Assembly (NCBI GenBank): GCA_038235385.1
Contig: JBBSTY010000099.1
Location: forward strand, 1 to 16,637
Length of the DNA stretch: 16,637 nt
Origin: JBBSTY01 sp038235385
GTDB taxonomy: Bacteria > Actinomycetota > Acidimicrobiia > Acidimicrobiales > Acidimicrobilacustridaceae
Direction: 5' to 3'
Shown here: positions 1 through 6,771 of the stretch, in pieces
How the letters are laid out: every line of letters begins with the position of its first letter
How positions within the stretch are numbered: position 1 is the stretch's first letter
The notes under the pieces: generated by a model
Seen by the model: only the letters and a program-made list of their open reading frames with translations
Database searches by the model: none
What the model was told of the DNA's origin: nothing
Made by a program: the position numbers and the translations under genes

Positions 1-1
1 C

Positions 2-874
2 GAGCAGACCGAAGCCGACCGGACCTACCAGCCCCTGCCGAACCCCATCAAGGAGTACCAGGCCGGTTCGGGCAAGTGGATCGCCGAGACCTTCCCCGAT
101 GCCCCGCCGAAGGCCGCGGTCATCTACCAGCAGGTCCCGGCGATCAAGTACCAGGCCGATCGCCAGATCGAGGCGTACGAGACCCTCGGCTACACGTTCC
201 TGTCCGTCGATGCGGCCAACATCGGTGAGACCAACTGGGGCCCCCTCGTCGTGAACGTCAAGAACGAGGGTGCCAAGTACCTCACGCCGATCTCGTCCTT
301 CGAGGAGCTGGTTCCGCTCCAGAAGGAGATGGGGGCGCAGGGCTACACCCCCGAGGTCGTCGAGCTCCAGACCAACTTCTACAACGAGAAGTACCCCGAG
401 CTCGCCAAGGAGCAGGGTGCGGCCATCGACAACACCTACGTCCGGCTCACCACGTGGCCGTTCGAGGAGGCCGACGAGCGTCCCGCCATGCGCAAGTACC
501 TCGACGTCCTCGAGGCCGCGGTGCCCGGTGCCCGGCCCGAGCAGCTCGGGGTGCAGGGCTTCTCGGCCGGTCTGCTCTTCGCCACCGCGGCGAAGGCGGT
601 GGGCGCCGATCTCACCCGCGACGCGCTGATCGACCAGCTCAAGCAGATCCACGAGTGGGACGGTGGCGGCCTCCACGGCGTGAGCGATCCGGGCAACAAC
701 GAGTCCAGCTCCTGCTTCTTGATGATGAAGGTCAGCTACGACGGCTTCACCCGCGAGTACCCGCTCGCCGATGCCGACAAGGCCGTGTACGACGCCGGCG
801 ACGGGATGGCGTGCCCCACCGATGCCAACGTGACCCTCACCGGCGACTACGGCACCGGGGCACGCGAGAAGTGA
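2..874 (+). CDS. HAAT-family ABC transporter substrate-binding protein (5'-truncated by the window)
   Basis: The frame is open from base 2 with no start codon, so only the C-terminal 290 or so residues of an extracytoplasmic binding protein are visible; signal peptide and first lobe lie upstream. The visible part has the alternating alpha/beta pattern of type I periplasmic binding proteins: a strand at AVIYQQVPAIKYQ followed by a helix, then a long central helix region around QGFSAGLLFATAAKAVGADL. Two cysteines near the end (in SSSCF and GMACP) could form a disulfide, fitting an exported protein. It is followed 16 bases later by the fused permease and then both ATPases, which identifies it as the binding protein of a branched-chain-amino-acid-type (HAAT) importer. 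The ligand cannot be read from sequence; HAAT systems also carry urea, amides and aromatic or other hydrophobic acids. Family confidence is high, substrate unknown. Confidence 0.88.
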   Translation, partial: EQTEADRTYQPLPNPIKEYQAGSGKWIAETFPDAPPKAAVIYQQVPAIKYQADRQIEAYETLGYTFLSVDAANIGETNWGPLVVNVKNEGAKYLTPISSFEELVPLQKEMGAQGYTPEVVELQTNFYNEKYPELAKEQGAAIDNTYVRLTTWPFEEADERPAMRKYLDVLEAAVPGARPEQLGVQGFSAGLLFATAAKAVGADLTRDALIDQLKQIHEWDGGGLHGVSDPGNNESSSCFLMMKVSYDGFTREYPLADADKAVYDAGDGMACPTDANVTLTGDYGTGAREK

Positions 875-890
875 TGGCGGAGCCCATCGG

Positions 891-3092
891 GTGAGCACGT
901 TCTTGCAGTTCACGATCTTCGGGCTCGTGCTGGCCGCCATCTACGCGGTGGCGGCCAGCGGGCTCGTGGTCACCTACACCACGACCGGCATCTTCAACTT
1001 CGCCCACGGCGCCATCGGCGTCGTCGGCGCGTTCGCCTACTCCCAGCTCGCCAACGCCTGGGAGCTCCCGGTCCCCGTGGCCATGGCCATCGTGCTGGTG
1101 GTGGTCGGACCCGGCATGGGTCTGCTGATCGACAAGGTCATCATGCGCGGCCTCGAGGGCGTCTCGGAGGTCACCAAGGTCGTCGTCACCATCGGCCTCC
1201 TGTTCGGCATCGTCGCGCTCGTGCCCATCATCTGGCCGCCGAGCCGACGCATCCCGTCGGTGTCGCCGTTCTTCGGCGGCGAGGGCATCACCGTGCTCGA
1301 CGTGAAGGTGTCGTACCACCAGCTCATCGCCATCGCCATCGCCATCGTCGTCGCCATCGGCCTGCGGCTCTTCCTCTACGGCACCCGCACCGGCGTCTCG
1401 ATGCGCGCCGTGGTCGACAACCGGTCGCTCGCCCGCCTCAACGGCGCGCGCCCGGAGCGGTCGTCGATGGTCAGCTGGGCGCTCGGCTGCTCGCTCGCCG
1501 CGCTGGCCGGCATCCTGCTCGCCGAGCGCGTGAGCCTCGAGGTGATCACGCTCACCTTCCTGGTCGTCAACGCCTACGCCGCAGCCGTCGTCGGTCGGCT
1601 CACCAGCCTGCCCTACACGTTCCTCGGCGCGGTGATCCTCGGTCTGCTCCAGTCCTACGCCCAGGGCTACATCAGCTCCAACCCGTCCTGGGTTCCCGAA
1701 GGCTTCGACATCACCACCCCGCTCCGGCTCGCCATCCCGGTGATCTTGTTGTTCGTCACGCTGTTGGTGATGCCCAACGCGCCGCTGCGAACCCACGGCC
1801 TCCAACGCAGCCGGGAGTCGGTACCCCGGCCCGCCTGGCGCAAGACCATCATCGGCTTCGCCGTGCTGATCGGCGCAGCTGCGATCCTCTCGGGCTTCCT
1901 CGACCAGAGCGACACCATCGGGTGGAGCAAGGGCCTGGCCATCGCCATCATCATGCTCTCGCTGGTGCCGCTCACGGGCTACGGCGGACAGATCTCGTTG
2001 GCGCCGATGACCTTCGCCGGCATCGGAGCGTTCACCGCCGCGAACATCGGGGGAGCCAGCGGTTCGTGGGTGGCGGTGCTCGCCGCCGTCGTCGTGTCCG
2101 CGCTCACCGGCGCGCTGATCGCGCTGCCTGCGCTGCGCTTGCGGGGCATCTACCTGGCCCTCGCCACCCTGGCGTTCGCCTACTTCGTCGATCAGGTCGT
2201 GTTCACCCAACAGGGCTGGGTCGGCTCCGGCTCCAAGCCCATCGGCAGGATGGCACTCGGCCCCATCGATCTCACCAGCAACCGGGCCTACATGATCTTC
2301 CTGGCGGTGTGGTTCTGCATCGTGGGGGCGGGGGTCGTGTTCCTCCGGCGCGGTCCGTTCGGCCGCCGGCTGCAGGCCATGAAGGACAGCCCGGCAGCGT
2401 GCGCCACCCTCGGGCTCAACCTCACCGTCACCAAGATGCAGGTGTTCATGTTGTCGGCGGCGATCGCCGGACTCGGTGGCGTCCTGCTCGCGGGCGTCCA
2501 GAAGAACGCCGCCGCCACCGACTTCAGCGCCATCCAGAACCTGCCGGTCGTGCTGCTCGCGGTCGCCGGTGGCATCGCCGTCGTGAGCGGGGCGCTGTTC
2601 GGCGGTCTCCTGTTCGCAGCGTTCCCCATCGTTGCCAAGGCGCTGCCCGACTTCAGCGTGTTCGGGGTCGACGGCAACGACCTCATCGAAGACCTCTTCC
2701 TCCTCGCTCCGGGCCTCATCGGGATCAGCCTCGGACGCAACCCCAACGGTGCCATCAACGAGATCGGCACCCGCTTCCGCGAGAAGCGCGAGCAGCGCCG
2801 TGCGGGCAACGCCGACCTGATCCGTGCCGCGTCACCCGCCTCGTTGTTGCGATCCATGGACCTCGAGACGCTCGGCATCGAGCGTCCGTTCACCGAACGC
2901 GATCTGGAGGTCGTCGACGCAGCGCTCGGTCTGAGCGAGGAGGACGTCGCCCACTACGTCCCCTCGGCGGCACGCTCGTGGACCGGGGTCGATGCCGAGC
3001 CAGCCAGCGGGGCGCAGTTCGTCGACGCCATCACCACCAACGGGAACGCTTCGGTCGGCGAGGAGGTGTCCGGTGGACCTGCTCGTCGCTGA
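891..3092 (+). CDS. Fused LivH-LivM branched-chain-type ABC permease with C-terminal soluble tail
   Basis: A 733-residue integral membrane protein with both HAAT permease subunits in one chain. Residues 1-300 match LivH: the N-terminal GIFNFAHGAIG segment (33-43), repeated membrane helices and a cytoplasmic ATPase-contact loop at 164-190 (GTRTGVSMRAVVDNRSLARL). Residues 315-620 match LivM: LTGYGGQISLAPMTFAGIGAF (361-381) and the contact loop GPFGRRLQAMKDSPAACATL (488-507). Most bacteria make LivH and LivM as separate proteins of about 300-350 residues. Residues 620-733 form a charged tail with no membrane segment, unusual for the family. The GTG start at 891 is chosen because it lies 16 bases after the binding-protein stop, has a purine-rich GGCGGAG ahead of it, and begins directly with the first LivH helix. 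The 3' end overlaps livG by 20 bases. Confidence 0.93.
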   Translation: MSTFLQFTIFGLVLAAIYAVAASGLVVTYTTTGIFNFAHGAIGVVGAFAYSQLANAWELPVPVAMAIVLVVVGPGMGLLIDKVIMRGLEGVSEVTKVVVTIGLLFGIVALVPIIWPPSRRIPSVSPFFGGEGITVLDVKVSYHQLIAIAIAIVVAIGLRLFLYGTRTGVSMRAVVDNRSLARLNGARPERSSMVSWALGCSLAALAGILLAERVSLEVITLTFLVVNAYAAAVVGRLTSLPYTFLGAVILGLLQSYAQGYISSNPSWVPEGFDITTPLRLAIPVILLFVTLLVMPNAPLRTHGLQRSRESVPRPAWRKTIIGFAVLIGAAAILSGFLDQSDTIGWSKGLAIAIIMLSLVPLTGYGGQISLAPMTFAGIGAFTAANIGGASGSWVAVLAAVVVSALTGALIALPALRLRGIYLALATLAFAYFVDQVVFTQQGWVGSGSKPIGRMALGPIDLTSNRAYMIFLAVWFCIVGAGVVFLRRGPFGRRLQAMKDSPAACATLGLNLTVTKMQVFMLSAAIAGLGGVLLAGVQKNAAATDFSAIQNLPVVLLAVAGGIAVVSGALFGGLLFAAFPIVAKALPDFSVFGVDGNDLIEDLFLLAPGLIGISLGRNPNGAINEIGTRFREKREQRRAGNADLIRAASPASLLRSMDLETLGIERPFTERDLEVVDAALGLSEEDVAHYVPSAARSWTGVDAEPASGAQFVDAITTNGNASVGEEVSGGPARR
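3060..3066 (+). promoter_or_regulatory. Shine-Dalgarno fixing the livG start
   Basis: GAGGAGG lies inside the 3' end of the permease gene, 6 bases before GTG at 3073. It selects this start over an in-frame upstream ATG at 2992, which would add 27 residues (Ser/Pro/Thr/Arg-rich) that have no place in an ABC ATPase and are just the permease tail read in another frame. Confidence 0.8.
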
Positions 3093-3816
3093 GGGCATCA
3101 GCGTGCGCTTCGGCGGTCACCTGGCGGTCATCGAGGCCTCCGTCCACGTCACCGCGGGGGAGGTCACCGGTCTGATCGGGCCGAACGGCGCCGGCAAGAC
3201 CACCCTGTTCAACGTGCTCAGTGGACTGCAGGCTCCCGCGGGTGGCCGGGTCATGTTCAACGGGATCGACATCACGCGTGCCGCGCCGCACGAACGGTCC
3301 CAGCGCGGTCTGGCCCGCACCTTCCAGCGCATCGAGCTGTTCGGGTCGCTCACCACCCGCGAGAACCTCCAGGTGGCCGCGGAGATCAAGCGATCGTTCC
3401 GCGGCGGTGGGCAGGCGCCGGCGTCCACGCGCGTGCAGGACACGATCGACTTCGTCGGCCTCGGTCCCTACGCGGACACGCGGACCGATCTGCTCACCAC
3501 GGGACAGGCCCGCATGGTCGAGCTCGGTCGGGCGCTGGTCACGCGGCCCAAGGTGCTGCTGCTCGACGAGCCGGCGTCGGGCCTCGACGGCGACGAGACC
3601 GACGTGTTCGCCGGCCTCCTCGCGTCGCTGGCCGCCCAGGGGCTCGCCATCCTGCTCGTGGAGCACGACATCCCGCTCGTGATGCGTGCCTGCGATCGCA
3701 TCAGCGTCCTGGACCTGGGCCGGATCATCGCCACCGGCAGCCCCGCCGAGATCCAGCACGATCCCAAGGTCATCGAGGCCTACCTCGGTGCACCACCCGA
3801 GGCGGGGGCGGCATGA
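3073..3816 (+). CDS. livG: LivG-type ABC transporter ATP-binding protein
   Basis: A 247-residue ATPase of the HAAT importer. Walker A is GPNGAGKT (36-43), the signature is LTTGQ (141-145), Walker B is VLLLDE (161-166) followed by the D-loop SGLD, and the H-loop histidine is His198 in VEHD. The QRGLARTFQRIELFGSLT stretch after Walker A and the VEHDIPLVM ending are typical of LivG. The signature has Thr where LSxGQ usually has Ser, a conservative change. The protein should sit on the cytoplasmic face and pair with LivF to drive the fused permease. GTG at 3073 is preferred (strong ribosome site, correct family length), giving a 20-base overlap with the permease gene. The stop overlaps the livF start (ATGA), so the genes are very likely translationally coupled. 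Confidence 0.95.
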   Translation: MDLLVAEGISVRFGGHLAVIEASVHVTAGEVTGLIGPNGAGKTTLFNVLSGLQAPAGGRVMFNGIDITRAAPHERSQRGLARTFQRIELFGSLTTRENLQVAAEIKRSFRGGGQAPASTRVQDTIDFVGLGPYADTRTDLLTTGQARMVELGRALVTRPKVLLLDEPASGLDGDETDVFAGLLASLAAQGLAILLVEHDIPLVMRACDRISVLDLGRIIATGSPAEIQHDPKVIEAYLGAPPEAGAA

Positions 3817-4541
3817 ACGCGCCCGCTCGCGGCGAGCATCCGGAGCCGCCCCTGCTCGCGCTGCACGGCGTGCGCGCCGCCTACGGTCGCATCGAGGTGG
3901 TGCACGGCATCGACCTGGAGCTTCCCGCCGGCTCGGTGTTCGCGCTCCTCGGCCCGAACGGCGCCGGCAAGTCCACCACCCTCGCCGTGTGCTGCGGGCT
4001 GATGGTCCCGACATCGGGGAGCGTGTGGCTCGCCGGGCGAAAGATCAACGGCGCCTCACCCGATCAGCTCGCCCGGGCCGGAGTCTGCACCATCCCCGAG
4101 GGTCGCAGCGTCGTCCCGAACCTCACCGTCCGCGAGAACCTCCAGATGATGACCTACGTCGGGGTCTCGCTCCGAGACGTCGAGGAGGTCGCCTATGCCC
4201 GGTTCCCGCGGCTCGGCGAGCGGCGCACGCAACTCGCCGGCACGATGTCGGGCGGCGAGCAGCAGATGCTCGCGATGGCGCGCGGTCTGGCGACCGATCC
4301 CGCGCTGCTGCTGCTCGACGAGCTGTCGATGGGCCTGGCGCCGCTCATCGTCGAGGAGCTGTACGGCATCGTGGCCCAGATCGCCGCAGAAGGGGTGTCC
4401 ATCCTCGTGGTGGAGCAGTTCGCCCACAGCGTCCTCGAGGTCGCCGACACCGCAGCGATCATGTTGCACGGCCGCATCACCCGAGTGGGCCCGCCCCACG
4501 AGATCGAAGATGAACTGTCCGCCGCCTACCTGGGCGCGTAA
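3813..4541 (+). CDS. livF: LivF-type ABC transporter ATP-binding protein
   Basis: A 242-residue second ATPase of the importer. Walker A is GPNGAGKS (47-54), IPEGRSVVPNLTVRENL (94-110) is characteristic of LivF, the signature is MSGGE (145-149) and Walker B is LLLLDE (165-170) followed by SMGLAP. The H-loop position carries Gln (Gln202 in VVEQF) instead of His, a normal LivF feature and not damage. The start ATG overlaps the livG stop by four bases. The first 14 residues (MNAPARGEHPEPPL) are a slightly longer lead than in most LivF proteins. It works as a heterodimer with LivG on the cytoplasmic face. Confidence 0.95.
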   Translation: MNAPARGEHPEPPLLALHGVRAAYGRIEVVHGIDLELPAGSVFALLGPNGAGKSTTLAVCCGLMVPTSGSVWLAGRKINGASPDQLARAGVCTIPEGRSVVPNLTVRENLQMMTYVGVSLRDVEEVAYARFPRLGERRTQLAGTMSGGEQQMLAMARGLATDPALLLLDELSMGLAPLIVEELYGIVAQIAAEGVSILVVEQFAHSVLEVADTAAIMLHGRITRVGPPHEIEDELSAAYLGA

Positions 4542-4554
4542 GAGATAGAGGACC

Positions 4555-4968
4555 ATGGAACCGACACCGACCAACCCGCGCATCGACCAGTTCCGCTCCG
4601 ACGTGGCTGAGCTCGACATCAAGACCCCGGCCGACTCGGGCGAACGGACGTACCTGATCATCGGCATCGTCTTGATGGTCGTCGGCGGCCTGCTCGTGTT
4701 CGCCGGCTACTGGGGGGCCTCGGGGACGGCGATCGTCGCCGAGCAGATCCCCTTCATGCTCTCGGGCGGCTTCCTCGGCGTCGGGGTGATGCTCGTCGGC
4801 GCGGCGATGTTCGTGCGGTACTCGCTGAGCCGGTACCTCCGGTTCTGGCTCATCCGCACCATCTACGAGGAGCGCACCCAGTCCGACAAGGTGGTCGAGT
4901 CGCTCGCCAGCATCGAGGCGCTCCTCCGCGACGCGAACCGCATCGGCGTCGACGCCGATCGCACCTGA
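4555..4968 (+). CDS. Small two-helix membrane protein of unknown function in the transporter operon
   Basis: A 137-residue protein I do not recognise. Residues 1-31 are polar, two hydrophobic helices follow at about 33-53 (LIIGIVLMVVGGLLVFAGYWG) and 65-87 (IPFMLSGGFLGVGVMLVGAAMF), then a basic stretch (RYSLSRYLRFWLIR, 89-101) and a polar helical tail. Charge distribution suggests both termini are cytoplasmic. It starts 13 bases after livF, with GAGG close before ATG, and ends 14 bases before the dehydrogenase, so it is almost certainly co-transcribed with the importer. Role could be an accessory or stabilising subunit of the transporter, but nothing in the sequence proves it. Confidence 0.85.
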   Translation: MEPTPTNPRIDQFRSDVAELDIKTPADSGERTYLIIGIVLMVVGGLLVFAGYWGASGTAIVAEQIPFMLSGGFLGVGVMLVGAAMFVRYSLSRYLRFWLIRTIYEERTQSDKVVESLASIEALLRDANRIGVDADRT

Positions 4969-4982
4969 GCGGGGGCCTGACC

Positions 4983-5747
4983 GTGCGCACCTTCGTGATC
5001 ACCGGTTCCGGCTCGGGACTCGGTGCCGCCATCCGCACCCGCCTCGAAGCCGACGGCGACCGGGTGATCGGTGTCGACCTGCGCGACCAGGAGATCGTCG
5101 CCGACCTCGCCACCTCCGAGGGGCGGAACGCGTCGATCGGCGAGGTGCTCGAACGGACCGATGGCGTCATCGACGGTCTCGTCGTGTGTGCCGGCCTCGG
5201 GCCGCACGTCCAGCCGCGTTCGCTCCTGGTGTCGGTCAACTACTACGGAGCCGTGGAGGTGCTCGACGGGCTCCGACCGGCCCTGAGCGCAGGCGATCGG
5301 CCTGCCGCCGTCGCGATCTCGTCCAACTCGATCGGGATGGTGCCGGTGAACGATCCGTCGTTGATCGACGCGATGCTCGACGGAACCGAGTCTGCCGCCG
5401 TGGCGCTGGCCGCCGACTTCGACGGTTCGTCGGTCTACGCCCACACCAAGATCGCCCTGGCCCGGGCGGTCCGACGGCGAGTCCAGGCGTGGGGCGAAGC
5501 GGGCGTCCGACTCAACGCGGTCGCCCCCGGGCCGGTGAACACGCCGTTGCTCCAAGGCTCGCTCGACGACGACGTGCTCGGTCCGTTGGTCGACGCGCTG
5601 CCCATCCCGCTCGGCCGCCGCGCCGACCCCGACGACGTCGCCGGTACGGTGCGGTTCCTGCTCGGTCCCGATGCCGGCTTCGTCCACGGTTCGTTGCTGT
5701 TCGCCGACGGTGGCACCGACGCGCTGGTCCGGCCCAACGACGTCTGA
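4983..5747 (+). CDS. Short-chain dehydrogenase resembling 3-alpha-hydroxysteroid dehydrogenase/carbonyl reductase (HsdA-like)
   Basis: A 254-residue classical SDR. The nucleotide-binding motif is TGSGSGLG (7-14); Asp32 at the end of the second strand suggests NAD(H) preference. The NAG motif appears as CAGLG (69-73), followed by a family-typical SVNYYGA (84-90). Catalytic residues are Ser113 or Ser114, Tyr152 and Lys156 (YAHTK). The combination of DGLVVCAGLGP, the asparagine in VNYYGA, AWGEAGVRLNAVAPG and the C-terminal VHGSLLFADGGTDA closely resembles what I recall of the Comamonas testosteroni 3-alpha-HSD/carbonyl reductase. That enzyme interconverts 3-alpha-hydroxy- and 3-oxo-steroids and also reduces other carbonyls, so the exact substrate is open. 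The gene begins with GTG 14 bases after the small membrane protein and appears to be the last gene of the transporter operon. Confidence 0.85.
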   Translation: MRTFVITGSGSGLGAAIRTRLEADGDRVIGVDLRDQEIVADLATSEGRNASIGEVLERTDGVIDGLVVCAGLGPHVQPRSLLVSVNYYGAVEVLDGLRPALSAGDRPAAVAISSNSIGMVPVNDPSLIDAMLDGTESAAVALAADFDGSSVYAHTKIALARAVRRRVQAWGEAGVRLNAVAPGPVNTPLLQGSLDDDVLGPLVDALPIPLGRRADPDDVAGTVRFLLGPDAGFVHGSLLFADGGTDALVRPNDV

Positions 5748-5780
5748 ACCCCCACCGAGCGTGTCGGGGACCGGTGCTCC

Positions 5781-5786
5781 TAGTGT
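5781..5786 (+). promoter_or_regulatory. Putative -10 element of a leaderless promoter for the crotonase
   Basis: TAGTGT fits the actinobacterial TAnnnT -10 pattern and lies exactly 7 bases before ATG at 5794, so transcription would begin at or next to the start codon. No Shine-Dalgarno precedes the ATG and no convincing -35 hexamer is seen. The 46-base gap to the preceding gene is larger than the gaps inside the transporter operon. Confidence 0.45.
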
Positions 5787-5793
5787 GCCGGCC

Positions 5794-6609
5794 ATGGGGA
5801 ACACCGACACCACCGTTGACGAGCCGCACCTGCTCTTCGAGCGTGACGGGCACACCGCACTGGTCACACTGAACCGTCCGGCGAAGAAGAACGCGCTGAG
5901 CGGCGAGATGCTCGTGCGCATGCACGACGCGTGGATGGAGATCGACCAGAACCCCGACATCCGGGTGGCGATCGTCACCGGTGCCGGCGGCAACTTCTGT
6001 TCGGGCGCCGACCTCAAGGCGATGGCCGCCGGCCATCCCGACGACGCGTGGACCTCGCGCTTCGCGGCCGACGGAGATCTGCACTGGAAGGCGTTGCTGC
6101 GCCACTTCATCCCCAACAAGCCGATGATCGCCGCGGTCGAGGGGTACGCCATTGCCGGAGGCACCGAGATCCTCCAGGCGTTCGACATCCGGGTGGCGGG
6201 CGCCAGTGCCAGCTTCGGCGTGGCCGAGGTCCGGCGGGGGCTGTTCCCGCTCGGTGGCTCGACCGTGCGCCTGTCCCGTCAGATCCCGTACACGATCGCG
6301 GCCGAGATGCTCCTGACCGGTCGATCCCTGACCGCGCCCGATGCCCTGGCGGCCGGACTGATCGGTCACGTCGTCCCGGACGGAACGGCGGTCGACGCGG
6401 CGCGTGAGATCGCCGAGCAGATCGCGGCCAACGGCCCGGTGGCGGTCCAGGCGGTCCTGCGGTCGTTGCGGGCGACCCGCGAGCTGCCCGAGCGGGAAGG
6501 GTTGGCGCTCGAACTGGAGATCGGGCAACCGGTCTACGCCACCGAGGATGCCATCGAAGGGCCCACCGCCTTCGCGGAGAAGCGACCTCCCGACTTCAAG
6601 GGTCGCTGA
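5794..6609 (+). CDS. Crotonase / enoyl-CoA hydratase family protein
   Basis: A 271-residue crotonase-fold enzyme acting on acyl-CoA thioesters in the cytoplasm, most likely hydrating trans-2-enoyl-CoA in beta-oxidation. Oxyanion-hole segments are FCSGADLK (68-75) and AGGTE (121-125). Both catalytic glutamates of hydratases are present: Glu125 in AGGTEIL and Glu145 in FGVAEV, 20 residues apart as in rat crotonase (Glu144/Glu164). The C-terminal EGPTAFAEKRPPDF is typical of actinobacterial crotonases. ATG 5794 is chosen because the frame remains open upstream to 5671, but that extension runs into the dehydrogenase gene and reads as low-complexity Ser/Pro. Enoyl-CoA isomerase or another crotonase activity cannot be excluded. 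Transcription may come from the operon upstream and from the leaderless promoter. Confidence 0.93.
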   Translation: MGNTDTTVDEPHLLFERDGHTALVTLNRPAKKNALSGEMLVRMHDAWMEIDQNPDIRVAIVTGAGGNFCSGADLKAMAAGHPDDAWTSRFAADGDLHWKALLRHFIPNKPMIAAVEGYAIAGGTEILQAFDIRVAGASASFGVAEVRRGLFPLGGSTVRLSRQIPYTIAAEMLLTGRSLTAPDALAAGLIGHVVPDGTAVDAAREIAEQIAANGPVAVQAVLRSLRATRELPEREGLALELEIGQPVYATEDAIEGPTAFAEKRPPDFKGR

Positions 6610-6631
6610 CCCGGTGCCGCTCGTCGGTCGG

Positions 6632-6655
6632 CCGTCGACGCGACGACGTCGACGG
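6632..6655 (+). terminator. Strong GC-rich hairpin after the crotonase gene
   Basis: CCGTCGACG, loop CGACGA, CGTCGACGG: a perfect 9-bp stem starting 23 bases after the crotonase stop, extendable by a G-U pair. There is no U-tract, but stem-only terminators are commonly proposed in high-GC actinobacteria. It could alternatively be a protein-binding palindrome. Confidence 0.5.
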
Positions 6656-6660
6656 TTCGG

Positions 6661-6688
6661 CCCGGCGCTCGTTCCCCGGCGCTCGTTC
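6661..6688. repeat. Perfect tandem duplication of a 14-bp unit
   Basis: CCCGGCGCTCGTTC occurs twice head to tail (6661-6674 and 6675-6688) in the 162-base gap between the crotonase and the coiled-coil gene, directly downstream of the hairpin. It is non-coding on both strands as far as I can tell. Confidence 0.85.
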
Positions 6689-6724
6689 GCCGGTGCATCG
6701 ACGGGCAGGAGGGGCGTCGAAAAC

Positions 6725-6730
6725 TAGGGT
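6725..6730 (+). promoter_or_regulatory. Putative -10 element for the coiled-coil protein gene
   Basis: TAGGGT fits TAnnnT and lies in a short A-rich interruption (GAAAACTAGGGT) of otherwise GC-rich DNA. Start would fall near 6737, giving a leader of about 35 bases that contains the ribosome site at 6760-6766. No clear -35 hexamer is visible. Confidence 0.35.
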
Positions 6731-6759
6731 GATGACATCCGCGCGCCGCGCGGCGACGG

Positions 6760-6766
6760 GGAGGAG
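6760..6766 (+). promoter_or_regulatory. Shine-Dalgarno for the coiled-coil protein
   Basis: GGAGGAG, 5 bases before GTG at 6772. It supports this GTG as the true start, placing the N-terminal hydrophobic segment at residues 10-48. Confidence 0.7.
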
Positions 6767-6771
6767 CGCAG

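Noticed and set aside
1325..1360. GCCATC hexanucleotide run
   Set aside because: It encodes Ile-Ala in a permease helix; only about three exact copies, so it is explained by coding and codon bias and not a microsatellite.
837..2210. Minus-strand 457-codon open frame within the permease gene
   Set aside because: Antisense to clear LivH/LivM sequence; His/Asp/Gly/Arg-rich composition is typical of shadow frames in GC-rich DNA.
4440..4446. Gln in place of the H-loop His in LivF (VVEQF, residues 199-203) as a possible defect
   Set aside because: LivF proteins normally carry Gln here; it is a family feature.
5748..5793. Terminator between the dehydrogenase and the crotonase (CCCC...GGGG)
   Set aside because: Only four pairs form before mismatches; too weak to call.
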